Positions 38,171 to 48,000 are shown, counted from the first letter of the stretch. The stretch is 64,000 bases of DNA from Microbacterium sp. SL75 (GCF_026625865.1 NZ_CP113067.1:2914001-2978000); one strand, 5' to 3'. Made by a program: numbers and translations. Notes: generated by a model not told the origin, from the letters alone.

Positions 38171-38176
38171 GGCCGC

Positions 38177-39595
38177 ATGGACTCGCGCGTATCGGCTAGG
38201 ACGCTCGCCTCGTCTCTCGGCGGATGGCGAGGCAAGGGCCCGGCGTACGAGGCCCTCGCCGATGGGGTTCGCCTGCTCTGTCTGGACAACCGGCTCGCTC
38301 CCGCCACCGCGCTCCCCGCCGAGCGCGAGCTCGCCGCAGCGCTCGGGGTGAGCCGGACGACGGTGGCGGCCGCCTATCAGAGCCTTCGCGATACCGGGCA
38401 CATCGAAAGCCTTCGCGGCAGCGGCAGCGTGACCCTGCCCCTGCGCCGCACCGACCCCGGCCGTCACGAGCTCGATGCCGAAACGATCGACCTGCAGCAG
38501 GCGAGCCCGGCGGCGTGGCCCGGTCTGCCGGGCGTCATGGCCGAGGTCGTTCAAGACGCCCCCGCGCTCGTCGCGCGGATCGGCTACGACGTCGTCGGCG
38601 ATCTCGGGCTGCGCCAGGCGATCGCCGAGCACTATCGCGATCGGGGGTTCTCGACCTCGCCCGATCAGATCCTGGTGACCACGGGCGCTCAGAGCGCCAT
38701 CCATCTGATTGCCTCGGTCCTGCTCCACCGGGCGGATCGGGTCATGATCGAGACTCCCACCTACCCGCACGCCGCCGAAGCCTTCCGCCGTGTCGGCGCC
38801 CGCCTCGTGGGGGTGCCCGTCTCGCCCGCTCAGGGGTGGGATCTGGAGCGAGCGGAGCAGACGTTCGCGCGAGCCCTGCCTTCGCTGGCCTATCTCATGC
38901 CGGATTTCCACAACCCGACCGGCAGGACGATGACCGCCGCGGAGACCGAGGCGTTTCTCATCGGCGCGCGTTCGGTCGGCACGCTGCTGGTGATCGACGA
39001 GACCACCGCCCAGCTGGGCATCGACCGCGCAGTCGGCCCGGCGCCCTTCACGGACGATGAGCGCGTCATCCGTGTCGGATCCCTCGGCAAGACGGTGTGG
39101 GGCGGATTGCGTATCGGATGGGTACGCGCGGCGCCCGACATCGTGCGTCGACTGGCGAGTGGTCGCCCCGTGCACGATCTGGGCACCCCCGAGCTCGAAC
39201 AGGCCGTCGCCGCCCGGCTGATTCCTCGTCTCGGTGAGATCGCGGCGCAGCGTGGGACGCTCCTGCGAGCCGGTCGCGACTGCCTCGTTCCAGAACTGCG
39301 GCGGGTGTTCCCCGAGTGGGACGTCCCCGACGTGCACGGCGGCGTGTCGCTGTGGGTGGGGATCGGCGAGCCGCTCAGCACTCCATTGGTCATGTCCGCG
39401 CGTGCGCGCGGACTGGCCTTGTCGGCGGGGTCGCGGTTCGCGGTCGAAGGGGGGCATGACCGACGATTGCGCGTCCCGTTCACCGCGGCTCCGTCGACCC
39501 TGCAGCGGGCTGTCGCTCTTCTGCGCGAGGCATGGGACGACGTCCGCGGGGGAGGCGCGATTCCCTCGCGCACAGACTTCGCGACCGTGGTGTGA
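38177..39595 (+). CDS. MocR-type (GntR + aminotransferase) regulator
   Basis: This 472-aa MocR-subfamily regulator has an N-terminal GntR winged helix (LPAERELAAALGVSRTTVAAAYQSLRDTGHI, about 45-77) and a C-terminal fold-type-I aminotransferase-like domain from about 105. PTYPHAAEAFRRVGA, PDFHNPTGRTM and the Lys in SLGKTVWGGLRIGW (likely PLP lysine) are visible. It is divergent from the YczE-like permease gene. The pairing and the palindrome between them suggest it controls that gene in response to a PLP-related or amino acid signal. Confidence 0.88.
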   Translation: MDSRVSARTLASSLGGWRGKGPAYEALADGVRLLCLDNRLAPATALPAERELAAALGVSRTTVAAAYQSLRDTGHIESLRGSGSVTLPLRRTDPGRHELDAETIDLQQASPAAWPGLPGVMAEVVQDAPALVARIGYDVVGDLGLRQAIAEHYRDRGFSTSPDQILVTTGAQSAIHLIASVLLHRADRVMIETPTYPHAAEAFRRVGARLVGVPVSPAQGWDLERAEQTFARALPSLAYLMPDFHNPTGRTMTAAETEAFLIGARSVGTLLVIDETTAQLGIDRAVGPAPFTDDERVIRVGSLGKTVWGGLRIGWVRAAPDIVRRLASGRPVHDLGTPELEQAVAARLIPRLGEIAAQRGTLLRAGRDCLVPELRRVFPEWDVPDVHGGVSLWVGIGEPLSTPLVMSARARGLALSAGSRFAVEGGHDRRLRVPFTAAPSTLQRAVALLREAWDDVRGGGAIPSRTDFATVV

Positions 39596-39647
39596 GCCCC
39601 GATATGACTTCGCGCGAGGAGCTGCGTCCTGAACCCGGCCCCGGGCC

Positions 39648-39905
39648 TCAGCGCAGGTAACGGAGGCACTCGACAGCGTCTGCGGAGGACCAGAACTCTC
39701 CGAGGCGCCGGAAGCTTCCGGAAGCGGTGTGAAACCGCTCCGCGGCGTATCGCCAGCCCCCGTCGGCGGCGATCGCGCGGATGTGGCCGACCACGATGCC
39801 GCGCGGATCGGCGATGCGCCACAGGCCCGCGGCGACATGCGTCGCCGCTCCCCACCCGGCCGGACGCGGGGCCGGAGCGAGATCGTTCCACAGTGCCGTG
39901 CTCAT
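39648..39905 (-). CDS. Small hypothetical protein
   Basis: The 85-aa product starts MSTALWNDLAPAPRPAGWG. It continues with LWRIADPRGIVVGHIRAIAADGGWRYAAERF and FRRLGEFWSSADAVECLRYL. The Trp/Ala/Arg-rich strand-turn-strand followed by a helix suggests a small DNA- or protein-binding fold, but no family was recognised. The ATG at 39905 replaces a longer frame that runs through the intergenic hairpin. Confidence 0.55.
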   Translation of the reverse strand: MSTALWNDLAPAPRPAGWGAATHVAAGLWRIADPRGIVVGHIRAIAADGGWRYAAERFHTASGSFRRLGEFWSSADAVECLRYLR

Positions 39906-40047
39906 GCGACGACGGTAGAACCAACCTCCGACATTGACCGGGGCGAGCGAGTGAGTGCCTCCTCCCCAGGTGAGAAACCGCCCGATCCCTCCACAAAGTT
40001 GCGGAACCGCCTCGAAGGACCGGCCCGGTCCGGTCATTCTGGGCCTG

Positions 40048-40082
40048 GCTCCGGCATCCGTCGGGCACACGGATGCCGGAGC
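40048..40082. repeat. GGATGCC palindrome in the leader of the SSB-like gene
   Basis: Arms gctccggcatccgt and acggatgccggagc are perfect over 14 bp with a 7-nt loop. It lies 28 nt before the SSB-like start, between divergent genes, so it cannot be a simple terminator for either. Confidence 0.75.
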
Positions 40083-40110
40083 GCACACCACGTCGAGAGG
40101 AACCACGAAC

Positions 40111-40644
40111 ATGAGCGATCACATCACCCTGGTGGGCAACATCGTCGGAGAACTGGAGCAGCGCTCCACGCGCGGGGGAGGTCCCATCGCGGCGTTCCGC
40201 CTCGCAGTCGGAGAGCGCAAGCTCGACCGCGAGCGGGGGGAGTGGGTGGACGGTCACACGAACTACTACAACGTCTCCGCGTTCGGTGACCTGGGGGCAC
40301 ACGCACTGCACTCGCTCAGAAAGGGCCAGCGGGTCGTTCTGACCGGTCGCTTGCGTCTGCGCGAGTGGGAGAACGAGGTCAAACGCGGCATCAGCGCAGA
40401 CGTGGTGGCCGACGCCATCGGCCATGATCTGCGCTGGGGCACTACGCGCTTCGAGAAGGCGGCCAAAGCGCCGGGATCCCCCGCCGCGACAGGGGATGAG
40501 GCGGCGGATCCGTCGGCGGAGGAGGCCTGGGCGATTCCCGGTGGAGCAGACGAGGGTGCACCCGGCCTCGAGATGGCCGGTGCGGGTGCGGCCCCGGCCG
40601 ACGGCGGTTCGTCGTCGGAGGCGGGGTCGAGCGGTCCGTTCTGA
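40111..40644 (+). CDS. Single-stranded DNA-binding protein-like (second SSB)
   Basis: The 177-aa protein has an OB-fold SSB domain: ITLVGNIVGELEQRSTRGGGPIAAFRLAVGERKLDR, NYYNVSAFGDLGAHALHSLRKGQRVVLTGRLRLREWE and a strand AVVADAIGHDLRWG. The C-terminal half is an Ala/Glu/Gly/Pro-rich disordered tail ending SSGPF; the usual acidic SSB tip is absent. It is probably an SSB paralogue (SsbB-like), possibly used in transformation with the comM-dprA system, though that link is speculative. Confidence 0.8.
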   Translation: MSDHITLVGNIVGELEQRSTRGGGPIAAFRLAVGERKLDRERGEWVDGHTNYYNVSAFGDLGAHALHSLRKGQRVVLTGRLRLREWENEVKRGISADVVADAIGHDLRWGTTRFEKAAKAPGSPAATGDEAADPSAEEAWAIPGGADEGAPGLEMAGAGAAPADGGSSSEAGSSGPF

Positions 40645-40722
40645 CGCGGGTCTTCGAGGCGGCGCGGGGCCGGGGCCACGCACGTCCGCGTGCGGCAGCC
40701 AGGAGCAGCGCGGGAGGGTACG

Positions 40723-40728
40723 TAGACT
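40723..40728 (+). promoter_or_regulatory. -10 box TAGACT, leaderless
   Basis: TAGACT lies 7 nt before the GTG of the lipoprotein gene at 40736. Confidence 0.5.
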
Positions 40729-40735
40729 CGGTCGC

Positions 40736-41233
40736 GTGTCTCGCCTTCTCGGTCGTCCCCTCGCCGCCCTGACCCTCGTCGCGGTGCTGGGCCTCGCGGG
40801 CTGCACCGGCCAGTCGCCCACCCCCGGTCCCGTCGAGACGACGGAACCGTCCGCCTCCGTCGTCGACACGCCTTCTTCGACCCCCACGGCCGCCGCGACG
40901 CCGACGCTGGTCGCGGGGGGAACGGCGGCAGAGAACCTGCCGTTCTTCACGCAGGTCGTCCGCGGCGTCTGGTCGGGGCCGAACCAGGTCGCCGGACGCG
41001 CCTACATCGACGCCCTGGCGGCGGCGGGCTTCGACAAGGCAGCGATGCAGGTCACTGCCGACCAGACGACCGTCGGCAACCCCGCGGAGAGCATCGAGTT
41101 CTCGGTCCGGCTCAGCGACCAGTGTCTCGTCGGCCAAGTCGGTCCCTCGATCGGCAACCCCGTCACCGCGGTGCTGCCTGGCCTGTCGTCCGGCGGGTGC
41201 CTGATCGGCCAGACGAGGGCGATCGACTGGTGA
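40736..41233 (+). CDS. Putative lipoprotein
   Basis: The 165-aa product has a signal with lipobox GLAGC (Cys about 22), a Thr/Ser/Pro linker (GPVETTEPSASVVDTPSSTP) and a small folded domain: NLPFFTQVVRGVWSGPNQV, FDKAAMQVTADQTTVGNPA and SVRLSDQCLVGQV with two cysteines near the end. Similar lipoproteins occur in Microbacteriaceae; the role is unknown. Confidence 0.65.
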   Translation: MSRLLGRPLAALTLVAVLGLAGCTGQSPTPGPVETTEPSASVVDTPSSTPTAAATPTLVAGGTAAENLPFFTQVVRGVWSGPNQVAGRAYIDALAAAGFDKAAMQVTADQTTVGNPAESIEFSVRLSDQCLVGQVGPSIGNPVTAVLPGLSSGGCLIGQTRAIDW

Positions 41234-41274
41234 CGCAGGGCTGACGGCACGTCAGCGGAATGTCCCATCGCCCC

Positions 41275-41280
41275 TAGACT
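41275..41280 (+). promoter_or_regulatory. -10 box TAGACT for ettA
   Basis: TAGACT is 9 nt before the ettA ATG, so the 5' UTR is at most a few nucleotides. Confidence 0.45.
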
Positions 41281-41289
41281 GAGAGGGTT

Positions 41290-42961
<1,672 letters not shown>

Positions 42962-42969
<8 letters not shown>

Positions 42970-43507
42970 CGATTCCGCCATGAGCACTCCCGACGAGGGT
43001 CCGGCCGCTGCCGGGCCCTCGCGGGTGCACGTGCCGATCCACCTCCGGTGGGGCGATCTCGATGCGCTCGGGCATGTCAACAACACCTCGATGCTGAAGC
43101 TGCTCGAAGAGGCGCGCCTGCGCGCCTTCTGGTTCAGCGACGGCGAAGGCGAGCCCCTGCCGACGGCGGTGTTCGACATGGACGTGCTCGAGAGCGGCGG
43201 CGACCGGGCCACGCTGATCGCGCGTCAAGAGATCGAGTACCTGCGTCCCGTGCCCTACAGCCAGCGTCCCCTCGACGTGCGGATGTGGATCGGTGCGATG
43301 GGCGGCTCCAGCGCCGACATCTGCTACGAGGTCTACAGCCCCGTCGGAGACGCCGAGCGCGTTCTCTACGCCCGGGCCACCGCTGTGACGGTGCTCGTCG
43401 ACACGGCGACCGGTCGGCCGACCCGCTGGACCGAGGCGGAGCGTGCGGCCTGGGCGCCGTACACCGGAGACCCGATCGAGTACCGCCGCCGTTCCTCACG
43501 CGGCTGA
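42962..43507 (+). CDS. Acyl-CoA thioesterase (4HBT/hotdog)
   Basis: This 181-aa hotdog-fold thioesterase shows PIHLRWGDLDALGHVNNTSMLKLLEEARLRAF: RWGD-D..GHVNN is the 4HBT catalytic region. VARQEIEYLRPVPY is the second strand. It probably hydrolyses short acyl-CoA thioesters. GTG 42962 overlaps the ettA stop by 8 nt; ATG 42980 is an alternative start giving 175 aa. Confidence 0.85.
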
Positions 43508-43643
43508 CGCCGACATCGCCCCAGAGCTTCGAGCTCGCCCGCTGTTCTCCATCGGCGATCTCCCGGTTCTCGGCGGGTGCGACGCACCGCCGGCCTCGAG
43601 CCTCGCCTCGCGAACGCAGTCGCCGGGGTGCCGGCATCCGGGA

Positions 43644-44513
43644 TCAGTCTCGCGGGACGCGCACCATGACCTCTTGCGCGACACTGGCCAACAGGGCGCC
43701 GTCGCGCGTGTAGATCCTGCCCGTCGCGAGACCGCGGCCACCGCGGGCGTTGGGGGACTCCTGCACGTACAGCAACCAGTCGTCGACACGGCCGGGGCGG
43801 TGCCACCACATCGCGTGGTCCAGGCTCGCGACCTTGAGCCCGGGGGCGTTCCACGCCACGCCGTGCGCGCGCATGATCGACTCCTGGATCGTGAGGTCGC
43901 TCAGGTACGCGAGAGCGGCGCGGTGAACGGCCGGGTCGTCGGTGATCGCCCGACGCAGCTTCATCCACACCGCCTGTCGCGGAACCTGCGGACCGTCCGC
44001 AGACGCATACAGCGGCGAGGTCACGTGCCGGACATCGACAGGGCTCTCTGAGAAGATCCGTCGGCTGACCGGGTGCAGGGCGTCGACGTCGAGGACGGGG
44101 GCGTCCTCGGGCTGCGGGATGCCGCCGGGCATCGGCTCGAAGTGCTCGAGACCCGGGTCCTCGTCCTGGAACGACGCGATCATCGAGAAGATGGGCACAC
44201 CCGACTGGAACGCCTGGGTCCGCCGGGTCGAGAAGGAACGACCGTCGTGGATGCGATCGACAGAGAAGGTGATCCCGTCCGTCGGATCCCCGGGGCGAAG
44301 GAAGTAGCCGTGCATCGAGTGCACGGATCGCTCGGGCGGGAGGGTTCGCGAGGCGGCCACGACCGTCTGTGCGAGAACTTGTCCGCCATAGACGCGCCCG
44401 GTCGGCATGGGCTGCGACACCCCCGTGAAGATGTCTTCGGTCGTGCGCGCTCCCGCGTCGCGCAGGTCGAGCACGGCGAGCAGCGACGCCACGGGATCGA
44501 TGGCCTCGGACAC
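43644..44513 (-). CDS. tesB: Acyl-CoA thioesterase II (TesB-like)
   Basis: TesB (289 aa) is a double-hotdog acyl-CoA thioesterase. GRVYGGQVLAQTVVAASRTLP, VHSMHGYFLRPGDP, GRSFSTRRTQAFQSGVPIFSMIASFQ and the C-terminal LDHAMWWHRPGRVDDWLLYVQESPNA (Asp/Gln/Thr triad region) match the family. It probably hydrolyses medium- to long-chain acyl-CoAs. I chose GTG 44513; a longer start at 44546 would add 11 residues. Confidence 0.9.
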   Translation of the reverse strand: MSEAIDPVASLLAVLDLRDAGARTTEDIFTGVSQPMPTGRVYGGQVLAQTVVAASRTLPPERSVHSMHGYFLRPGDPTDGITFSVDRIHDGRSFSTRRTQAFQSGVPIFSMIASFQDEDPGLEHFEPMPGGIPQPEDAPVLDVDALHPVSRRIFSESPVDVRHVTSPLYASADGPQVPRQAVWMKLRRAITDDPAVHRAALAYLSDLTIQESIMRAHGVAWNAPGLKVASLDHAMWWHRPGRVDDWLLYVQESPNARGGRGLATGRIYTRDGALLASVAQEVMVRVPRD

Positions 44514-44553
44514 ACTGACTCCCGTTCCGGCGCGATGAACCCGCACCGCTTGA

Positions 44554-44559
44554 TAGTTT
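44554..44559 (+). promoter_or_regulatory. -10 box TAGTTT, leaderless
   Basis: TAGTTT lies 7 nt before the GTG of the hypothetical gene at 44567. Confidence 0.45.
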
Positions 44560-44566
44560 AGGGCGG

Positions 44567-45235
44567 GTGTCCGCGCGCCTGTTGTTCCCCGACCCGCAGG
44601 CGGCAGCCGACCTGCTCACTTTCGCCGCCCGAACGATCCGCCTCGGTGACGGCACCGTGCGACTGCGCGCCGACGGGGGAGTACTCGTCGCGACGGCCGC
44701 ACCGCTCGCCCCGCGGGGGCTGCTCGATGCGACCCCGACGGTCCTGGGCCTTCGCGTGTCGGCCATCGACCCCGAGCTCGAATGCGACGTGGTCGTCGAC
44801 GCCTCGGCCCTGCTTCCCGCTCCCGACGACGCCTCCGCCGTCGTGCTGCCCGAGACCGCGACGTCTCCCGCCTGGGCCGGCATCTCGCCCCCTCGCGGAG
44901 GGTGGGAACAGACGGATGCCGTCGACGCGGCCGTTCTGGCATCCCGAGCCCAGTACGGCGTCGCCGCCGTCGCCGACGCGCTCCCCGCCGACGCGGGTGA
45001 AGACGTCGTGCGGCTCGTGCGGGCTCAGGTGTGGGGTCAGCCCGACGACGCTCTCGGCGGACTGCCGCTGGGTACGGCCTTCGCGGCTTTCGCCCTGGGT
45101 TTCATCGCCGGGTCCGAAGAAGCCCCCGTGCGTCGCAGCGGCGCCTGGACGCGCGTGAGCCTCGCGCGTGGCCACGTGCTGGTGCGCGGGCCGGTGCGTT
45201 CCGGACTCACCGCCGTCCGCGCGACGGGCAGCTGA
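44567..45235 (+). CDS. Hypothetical protein
   Basis: The 222-aa soluble protein is alpha/beta with a high Ala/Asp content. Recognisable stretches are FPDPQAAADLLTFAARTIRLGDGTVRLR and LPLGTAFAAFALGFIAGSEEAPV; it ends in RVSLARGHVLVRGPVRSGL. It may be a conserved actinobacterial protein, but no domain or active site is evident. The GTG start has a TAGTTT box 7 nt upstream. Confidence 0.65.
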   Translation: MSARLLFPDPQAAADLLTFAARTIRLGDGTVRLRADGGVLVATAAPLAPRGLLDATPTVLGLRVSAIDPELECDVVVDASALLPAPDDASAVVLPETATSPAWAGISPPRGGWEQTDAVDAAVLASRAQYGVAAVADALPADAGEDVVRLVRAQVWGQPDDALGGLPLGTAFAAFALGFIAGSEEAPVRRSGAWTRVSLARGHVLVRGPVRSGLTAVRATGS

Positions 45236-45261
45236 TCCAGCAAGCGCACAGCTGGCGTCAT

Positions 45262-45267
45262 TACGCT
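45262..45267 (+). promoter_or_regulatory. -10 box TACGCT in front of the riboswitch
   Basis: TACGCT lies 9 nt before the first base of the riboswitch P1 stem, so transcription would start almost exactly at the aptamer. Confidence 0.5.
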
Positions 45268-45276
45268 GAAGAACAG

Positions 45277-45368
45277 CAAGGGGAGTACTCCCGTCGCGGC
45301 GTATCCGTCATCACGAGTCCACGGTTGGATTCCGGGTACGTCGGTCCGTAAGGGCGGAGGAGACCTTG
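45277..45368 (+). promoter_or_regulatory. yybP-ykoY-type manganese riboswitch
   Basis: The 92-nt aptamer starts CAAGGGGAGTA and ends GGAGGAGACCTTG: CAAGG and CCTTG form stem P1, and GGGGAGTA and GAGACC are the conserved L1 and 3' junction of the class (compare the well-known start AAAGGGGAGUAG and end AGACCUUU). CCGTCATCACGA in the middle matches the L3 region. The class binds Mn2+ and usually turns on Mn exporters (MntP, TerC-type, P-type ATPase). Here the next gene, 38 nt on, is an unassigned membrane protein. The call is by eye; an Rfam covariance search was not run. Confidence 0.8.
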
Positions 45369-45406
45369 ACGTCGCGGCCGCGTGCCGCCCGTCGAGAGGT
45401 TCCTCC

Positions 45407-46243
45407 ATGGTCTCGTTCTCCCGTCTGTTCGATCTCGCTTCCAAGGCTGCGGGCAAGGCCTCGTCGTCGCAGCGCACGCCGGGCGCCGCCGGCGGCAAGG
45501 ACTGGCGCGACATGGTGCGCTCGGCGGCTGACGCGGTCACGGGCGATCGCCGCACGAATCCCCCGCACGCGGCGGCGCCGAACGGCTATGCCCCGCCCGC
45601 GTCGCAGGGCCGTTACGCCCCGCCGGCCTCTTCTCGTACGTCATCCACGCTGTCGACCGAGGACCGCGCGGCAATCGCCCGTTACGACTACCTCGTGCGC
45701 ACGGCCGAGCCCGATCGGGTGGAGCAGATGCACCGTGAGGCCTTCGCCCGCCTCACCCCGGCCCAACGCGCGCTGGTGAAGGAGCGGATGGATGCCGATC
45801 TGGCTCCCCACGAGCGTCCCCGCACCGACGCCGCCGATGATCTCGCGCGCACCGCTGCTCGGGCGGAGGCCGCGCGGCCCGGACGCATGTCGGGGCTGTT
45901 GGCCAAGGCCGGGCGCGGAGGCCTCGTCGGTGCCGGCATCGTGGGGGCCGGGGGACTGCTGGCCGCAGTGGCCGGCGGCGCGGTCGTCAGCGCCGTCGCC
46001 GGCCCGCTGCTGGCTCAGGCCGGGCAGCTGGGCGTCGACTTCACGGGACTCGCGGAGGGCGTCGACCTGGAGGCCATGGCATCCGGAGTCGATCTCACCT
46101 CGCTCGCGGAGGGCACGGGGATCGGCGAGTGGGCGGGAGGCGCACAGGACGCCGTCTCGGGAGCGGGTGAGCAGATCAGCGGCTTCGGTGAGGGGCTGTC
46201 CAACCTCGACATCCCCGGATTCGGAGACTTCCTCGGGCGGTGA
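45407..46243 (+). CDS. Unknown membrane-associated protein behind a Mn riboswitch
   Basis: This 278-aa protein matches no family I know. The N-terminal half is soluble: a basic amphipathic start (FSRLFDLASKAAGKASS), a Pro/Tyr/Ala-rich stretch (PPHAAAPNGYAPPASQGRYA) and helices (RAAIARYDYLVRTAEPDRVEQMHREAF, LVKERMDADLAPHERP). Then comes one long Gly/Ala-rich hydrophobic segment (GLVGAGIVGAGGLLAAVAGG...VAGPLLA) and a C-terminal Gly/Glu-rich domain. It does not look like an ion-pumping ATPase or a known Mn exporter. A manganese riboswitch and its own promoter lie directly upstream, so expression should rise with Mn2+. It ends 1 nt before the convergent globin stop. Confidence 0.6.
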   Translation: MVSFSRLFDLASKAAGKASSSQRTPGAAGGKDWRDMVRSAADAVTGDRRTNPPHAAAPNGYAPPASQGRYAPPASSRTSSTLSTEDRAAIARYDYLVRTAEPDRVEQMHREAFARLTPAQRALVKERMDADLAPHERPRTDAADDLARTAARAEAARPGRMSGLLAKAGRGGLVGAGIVGAGGLLAAVAGGAVVSAVAGPLLAQAGQLGVDFTGLAEGVDLEAMASGVDLTSLAEGTGIGEWAGGAQDAVSGAGEQISGFGEGLSNLDIPGFGDFLGR

Positions 46244-46693
46244 TCAGTCGATCGCGCGGACCGGGAGCCCGGTATCGGGTCGCCCGCCTTGCTGCGGGCC
46301 GATACCGCGTGACTCGAAGGTGTTGACCATCGCGTAGGCCGCCCGTTCGAGGTAGTCCCACAGGGGTGCTTCGAACGCGGGCGGCAGGGCGATCTCGTCG
46401 ACGGCCGTGCGCATGTGCCGCAGCCACCGGTCGCGGGCGTCGGGGTCGACGTGGAAGGGCATATGGCGCATCCGCAGGCGCGGGTGCCCGCGCGTCTCAC
46501 CGTAGGTGGTCGGGCCACCCCAGTACTGCGCGAGGAACAGGGTCAGCCGCTCGGCTGCAGGGCCGAGGTCCTCCTCGGGGTACATCGGCTTCAGTACCTC
46601 GTCCGAGGCGACCCCGCGGTAGAACGCATCGACCAATCGACGGAAGGTGTCCATGCCCCCGACCTGGTCGTAGAAGTTCACAGGCTCGGTCAT
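46244..46693 (-). CDS. Truncated haemoglobin (group II)
   Basis: The 149-aa globin shows NFYDQVGGMDTFRRLVDAFYRGVASDEVLKPMYP (helices A-C, Tyr in FYRG), LTLFLAQYWGGPTTYGETRGHPRLRMRHMPFHVD (the proximal His region) and DRWLRHMRTAVDEI (the Trp of group II TrHbO). Family members bind O2 and NO. Its ATG overlaps the stop of the MscS gene (ATGA), so it is co-transcribed downstream of the channel. Confidence 0.9.
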   Translation of the reverse strand: MTEPVNFYDQVGGMDTFRRLVDAFYRGVASDEVLKPMYPEEDLGPAAERLTLFLAQYWGGPTTYGETRGHPRLRMRHMPFHVDPDARDRWLRHMRTAVDEIALPPAFEAPLWDYLERAAYAMVNTFESRGIGPQQGGRPDTGLPVRAID

Positions 46694-47934
46694 GTCTGGT
46701 CCTTGTCGTCGGCGCGCACGGCCGGGGGCGTGGGCTTGGGCGTGTCGGCTCCGGGGGCGGGAGGCAGGTCCACTACGGCGGTGGGCGTGTCGTCGCGGAC
46801 GGTCTTCTTCTTCACCTTGGATGTCGAAGTGTCCGCCGCATGATCCTCCACGATCTCGGACACGTCCAGCTTGCTGCGGCGGGGCCGCCAGATGGGCCGG
46901 CTCGCGCCGACGGTGACCTGGGTCTCCTTGGTCTTGGGCGGGTGTGCGCCGCGCACGCTCTGTGCGCCCTCGGCGCCTGTCAGAACGATCGAGTTCAGCT
47001 GCGGGAGGGCGATGCCCATCGCGTCGATCGCCTTCTTCAGACGCGCGCGCAGCTCTCGGGCCACGTCGTCCTTCGCGCTCGAGCGTGTCTTCATCACGAG
47101 CCGGATGACGAGGGCATCGCCGCTGATGGATTCGAGGCCCCAGATCTCGGGCTGCTCGATGATGCGCGAGCGCCACTTCGTCTCTTTCGCCATCGTCTTC
47201 GCCGCGGTGAGCATGGCCTTCTCGACGTCGTCGATATCGGCGTCCACGGGCACGGCGAGGTCGATGATGACGCGGGACCAGCCCTGCGACATGTTGCCGA
47301 TGCGGGTGATCTCGCCGTTGCGGACGTACCAGAGCGTGCCGTTGACGTCGCGGACGTGGGTGATGCGGACGCTGACGAACTCGACAATGCCCGTCGCGAG
47401 TCCGAGATCGACGACGTCGCCGATGCCGATTTGGTCTTCGGCGACGATGAAGATCCCGTTGAGGACGTCTTTGACGATGTTCTGCGCGCCGAAGCCGAGA
47501 CCGGCGCCGATCGCCGCGGTGAGCAGGGTCAGCGAGGCGAGGGCGTTCGGAGCGACGATGCTGGCGATCCAGACGAGGGCGACGATCACGAGGATGACGT
47601 TCACGATGTTCTGCAGGATCGTGCCGAGCGTGCGCGTGCGCTGCACGAGGCGCACCGCGTTGAGCGGAGAGCGATCGAGGGCTTGCGTGTCGTCCACACG
47701 CGCCTTGCTCTTGGCCCCGTTGACGATGCGATCGACCACGCGCCGAATGATCAGGCGAAGCAGCCAGGCACCCACGGCCACACCCACGATGATCCCGAGG
47801 ATCTGCAGCAGCGTGCCGCCGAAGCTCAGCAGCTGGCCGCCGATCCAGCCCCACGTGTCCGGGTTGGCGAGATCGCTCGGCGACGTGATCGAGGGCGACG
47901 GGGTCGGTTCGGGGTTTTCGGCGAGAACGAACAT
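46690..47934 (-). CDS. MscS-family mechanosensitive channel
   Basis: This 414-aa channel has N-terminal membrane helices (LSFGGTLLQILGIIVGVAVGAWLLRLIIRR; VIVALVWIASIVAP), then the MscS pore helix ALASLTLLTAAIGAGLGFGAQNIVKDVLNGIFIVAEDQIGIGD and the beta domain (VEFVSVRITHVRDVNGTLWYVRNGEITRIGN). The long C-terminal tail (about 300-414) is Lys/Thr/Pro-rich and disordered. The ATG at 47934 has a TAGGCT box 7 nt upstream. It opens under hypo-osmotic shock. Confidence 0.92.
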   Translation of the reverse strand: MFVLAENPEPTPSPSITSPSDLANPDTWGWIGGQLLSFGGTLLQILGIIVGVAVGAWLLRLIIRRVVDRIVNGAKSKARVDDTQALDRSPLNAVRLVQRTRTLGTILQNIVNVILVIVALVWIASIVAPNALASLTLLTAAIGAGLGFGAQNIVKDVLNGIFIVAEDQIGIGDVVDLGLATGIVEFVSVRITHVRDVNGTLWYVRNGEITRIGNMSQGWSRVIIDLAVPVDADIDDVEKAMLTAAKTMAKETKWRSRIIEQPEIWGLESISGDALVIRLVMKTRSSAKDDVARELRARLKKAIDAMGIALPQLNSIVLTGAEGAQSVRGAHPPKTKETQVTVGASRPIWRPRRSKLDVSEIVEDHAADTSTSKVKKKTVRDDTPTAVVDLPPAPGADTPKPTPPAVRADDKDQT

Positions 47935-47941
47935 CGGCTTC

Positions 47942-47947
47942 AGCCTA
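47942..47947 (-). promoter_or_regulatory. -10 box TAGGCT for the mscS-globin operon, leaderless
   Basis: TAGGCT on the minus strand is 7 nt before ATG 47934. Confidence 0.5.
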
Positions 47948-47950
47948 ACG

Positions 47951-47989
47951 ACGGATGCCTCGGCGCCGGCTGAGCGTCGAGGCATCCGT
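47951..47989 (-). terminator. GGATGCC-type hairpin after the ABC exporter operon
   Basis: Perfect 12-bp arms acggatgcctcg and cgaggcatccgt, loop 15 nt. It lies 12 nt after the permease stop and just before the mscS promoter. It again carries the GGATGCC heptamer. Confidence 0.75.
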
Positions 47990-48000
47990 GTGGACGACGC

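Noticed and set aside
40048-40082. A terminator before the SSB-like gene
   Set aside because: It lies between divergent promoters without a T-run, where no transcript needs to end, so it is listed as a palindrome instead.
45407-46243. A cation-transporting ATPase, as a gene after a manganese riboswitch might suggest
   Set aside because: It has no P-type or ABC ATPase motifs (no DKTGT, no Walker A/B) and only one membrane segment.
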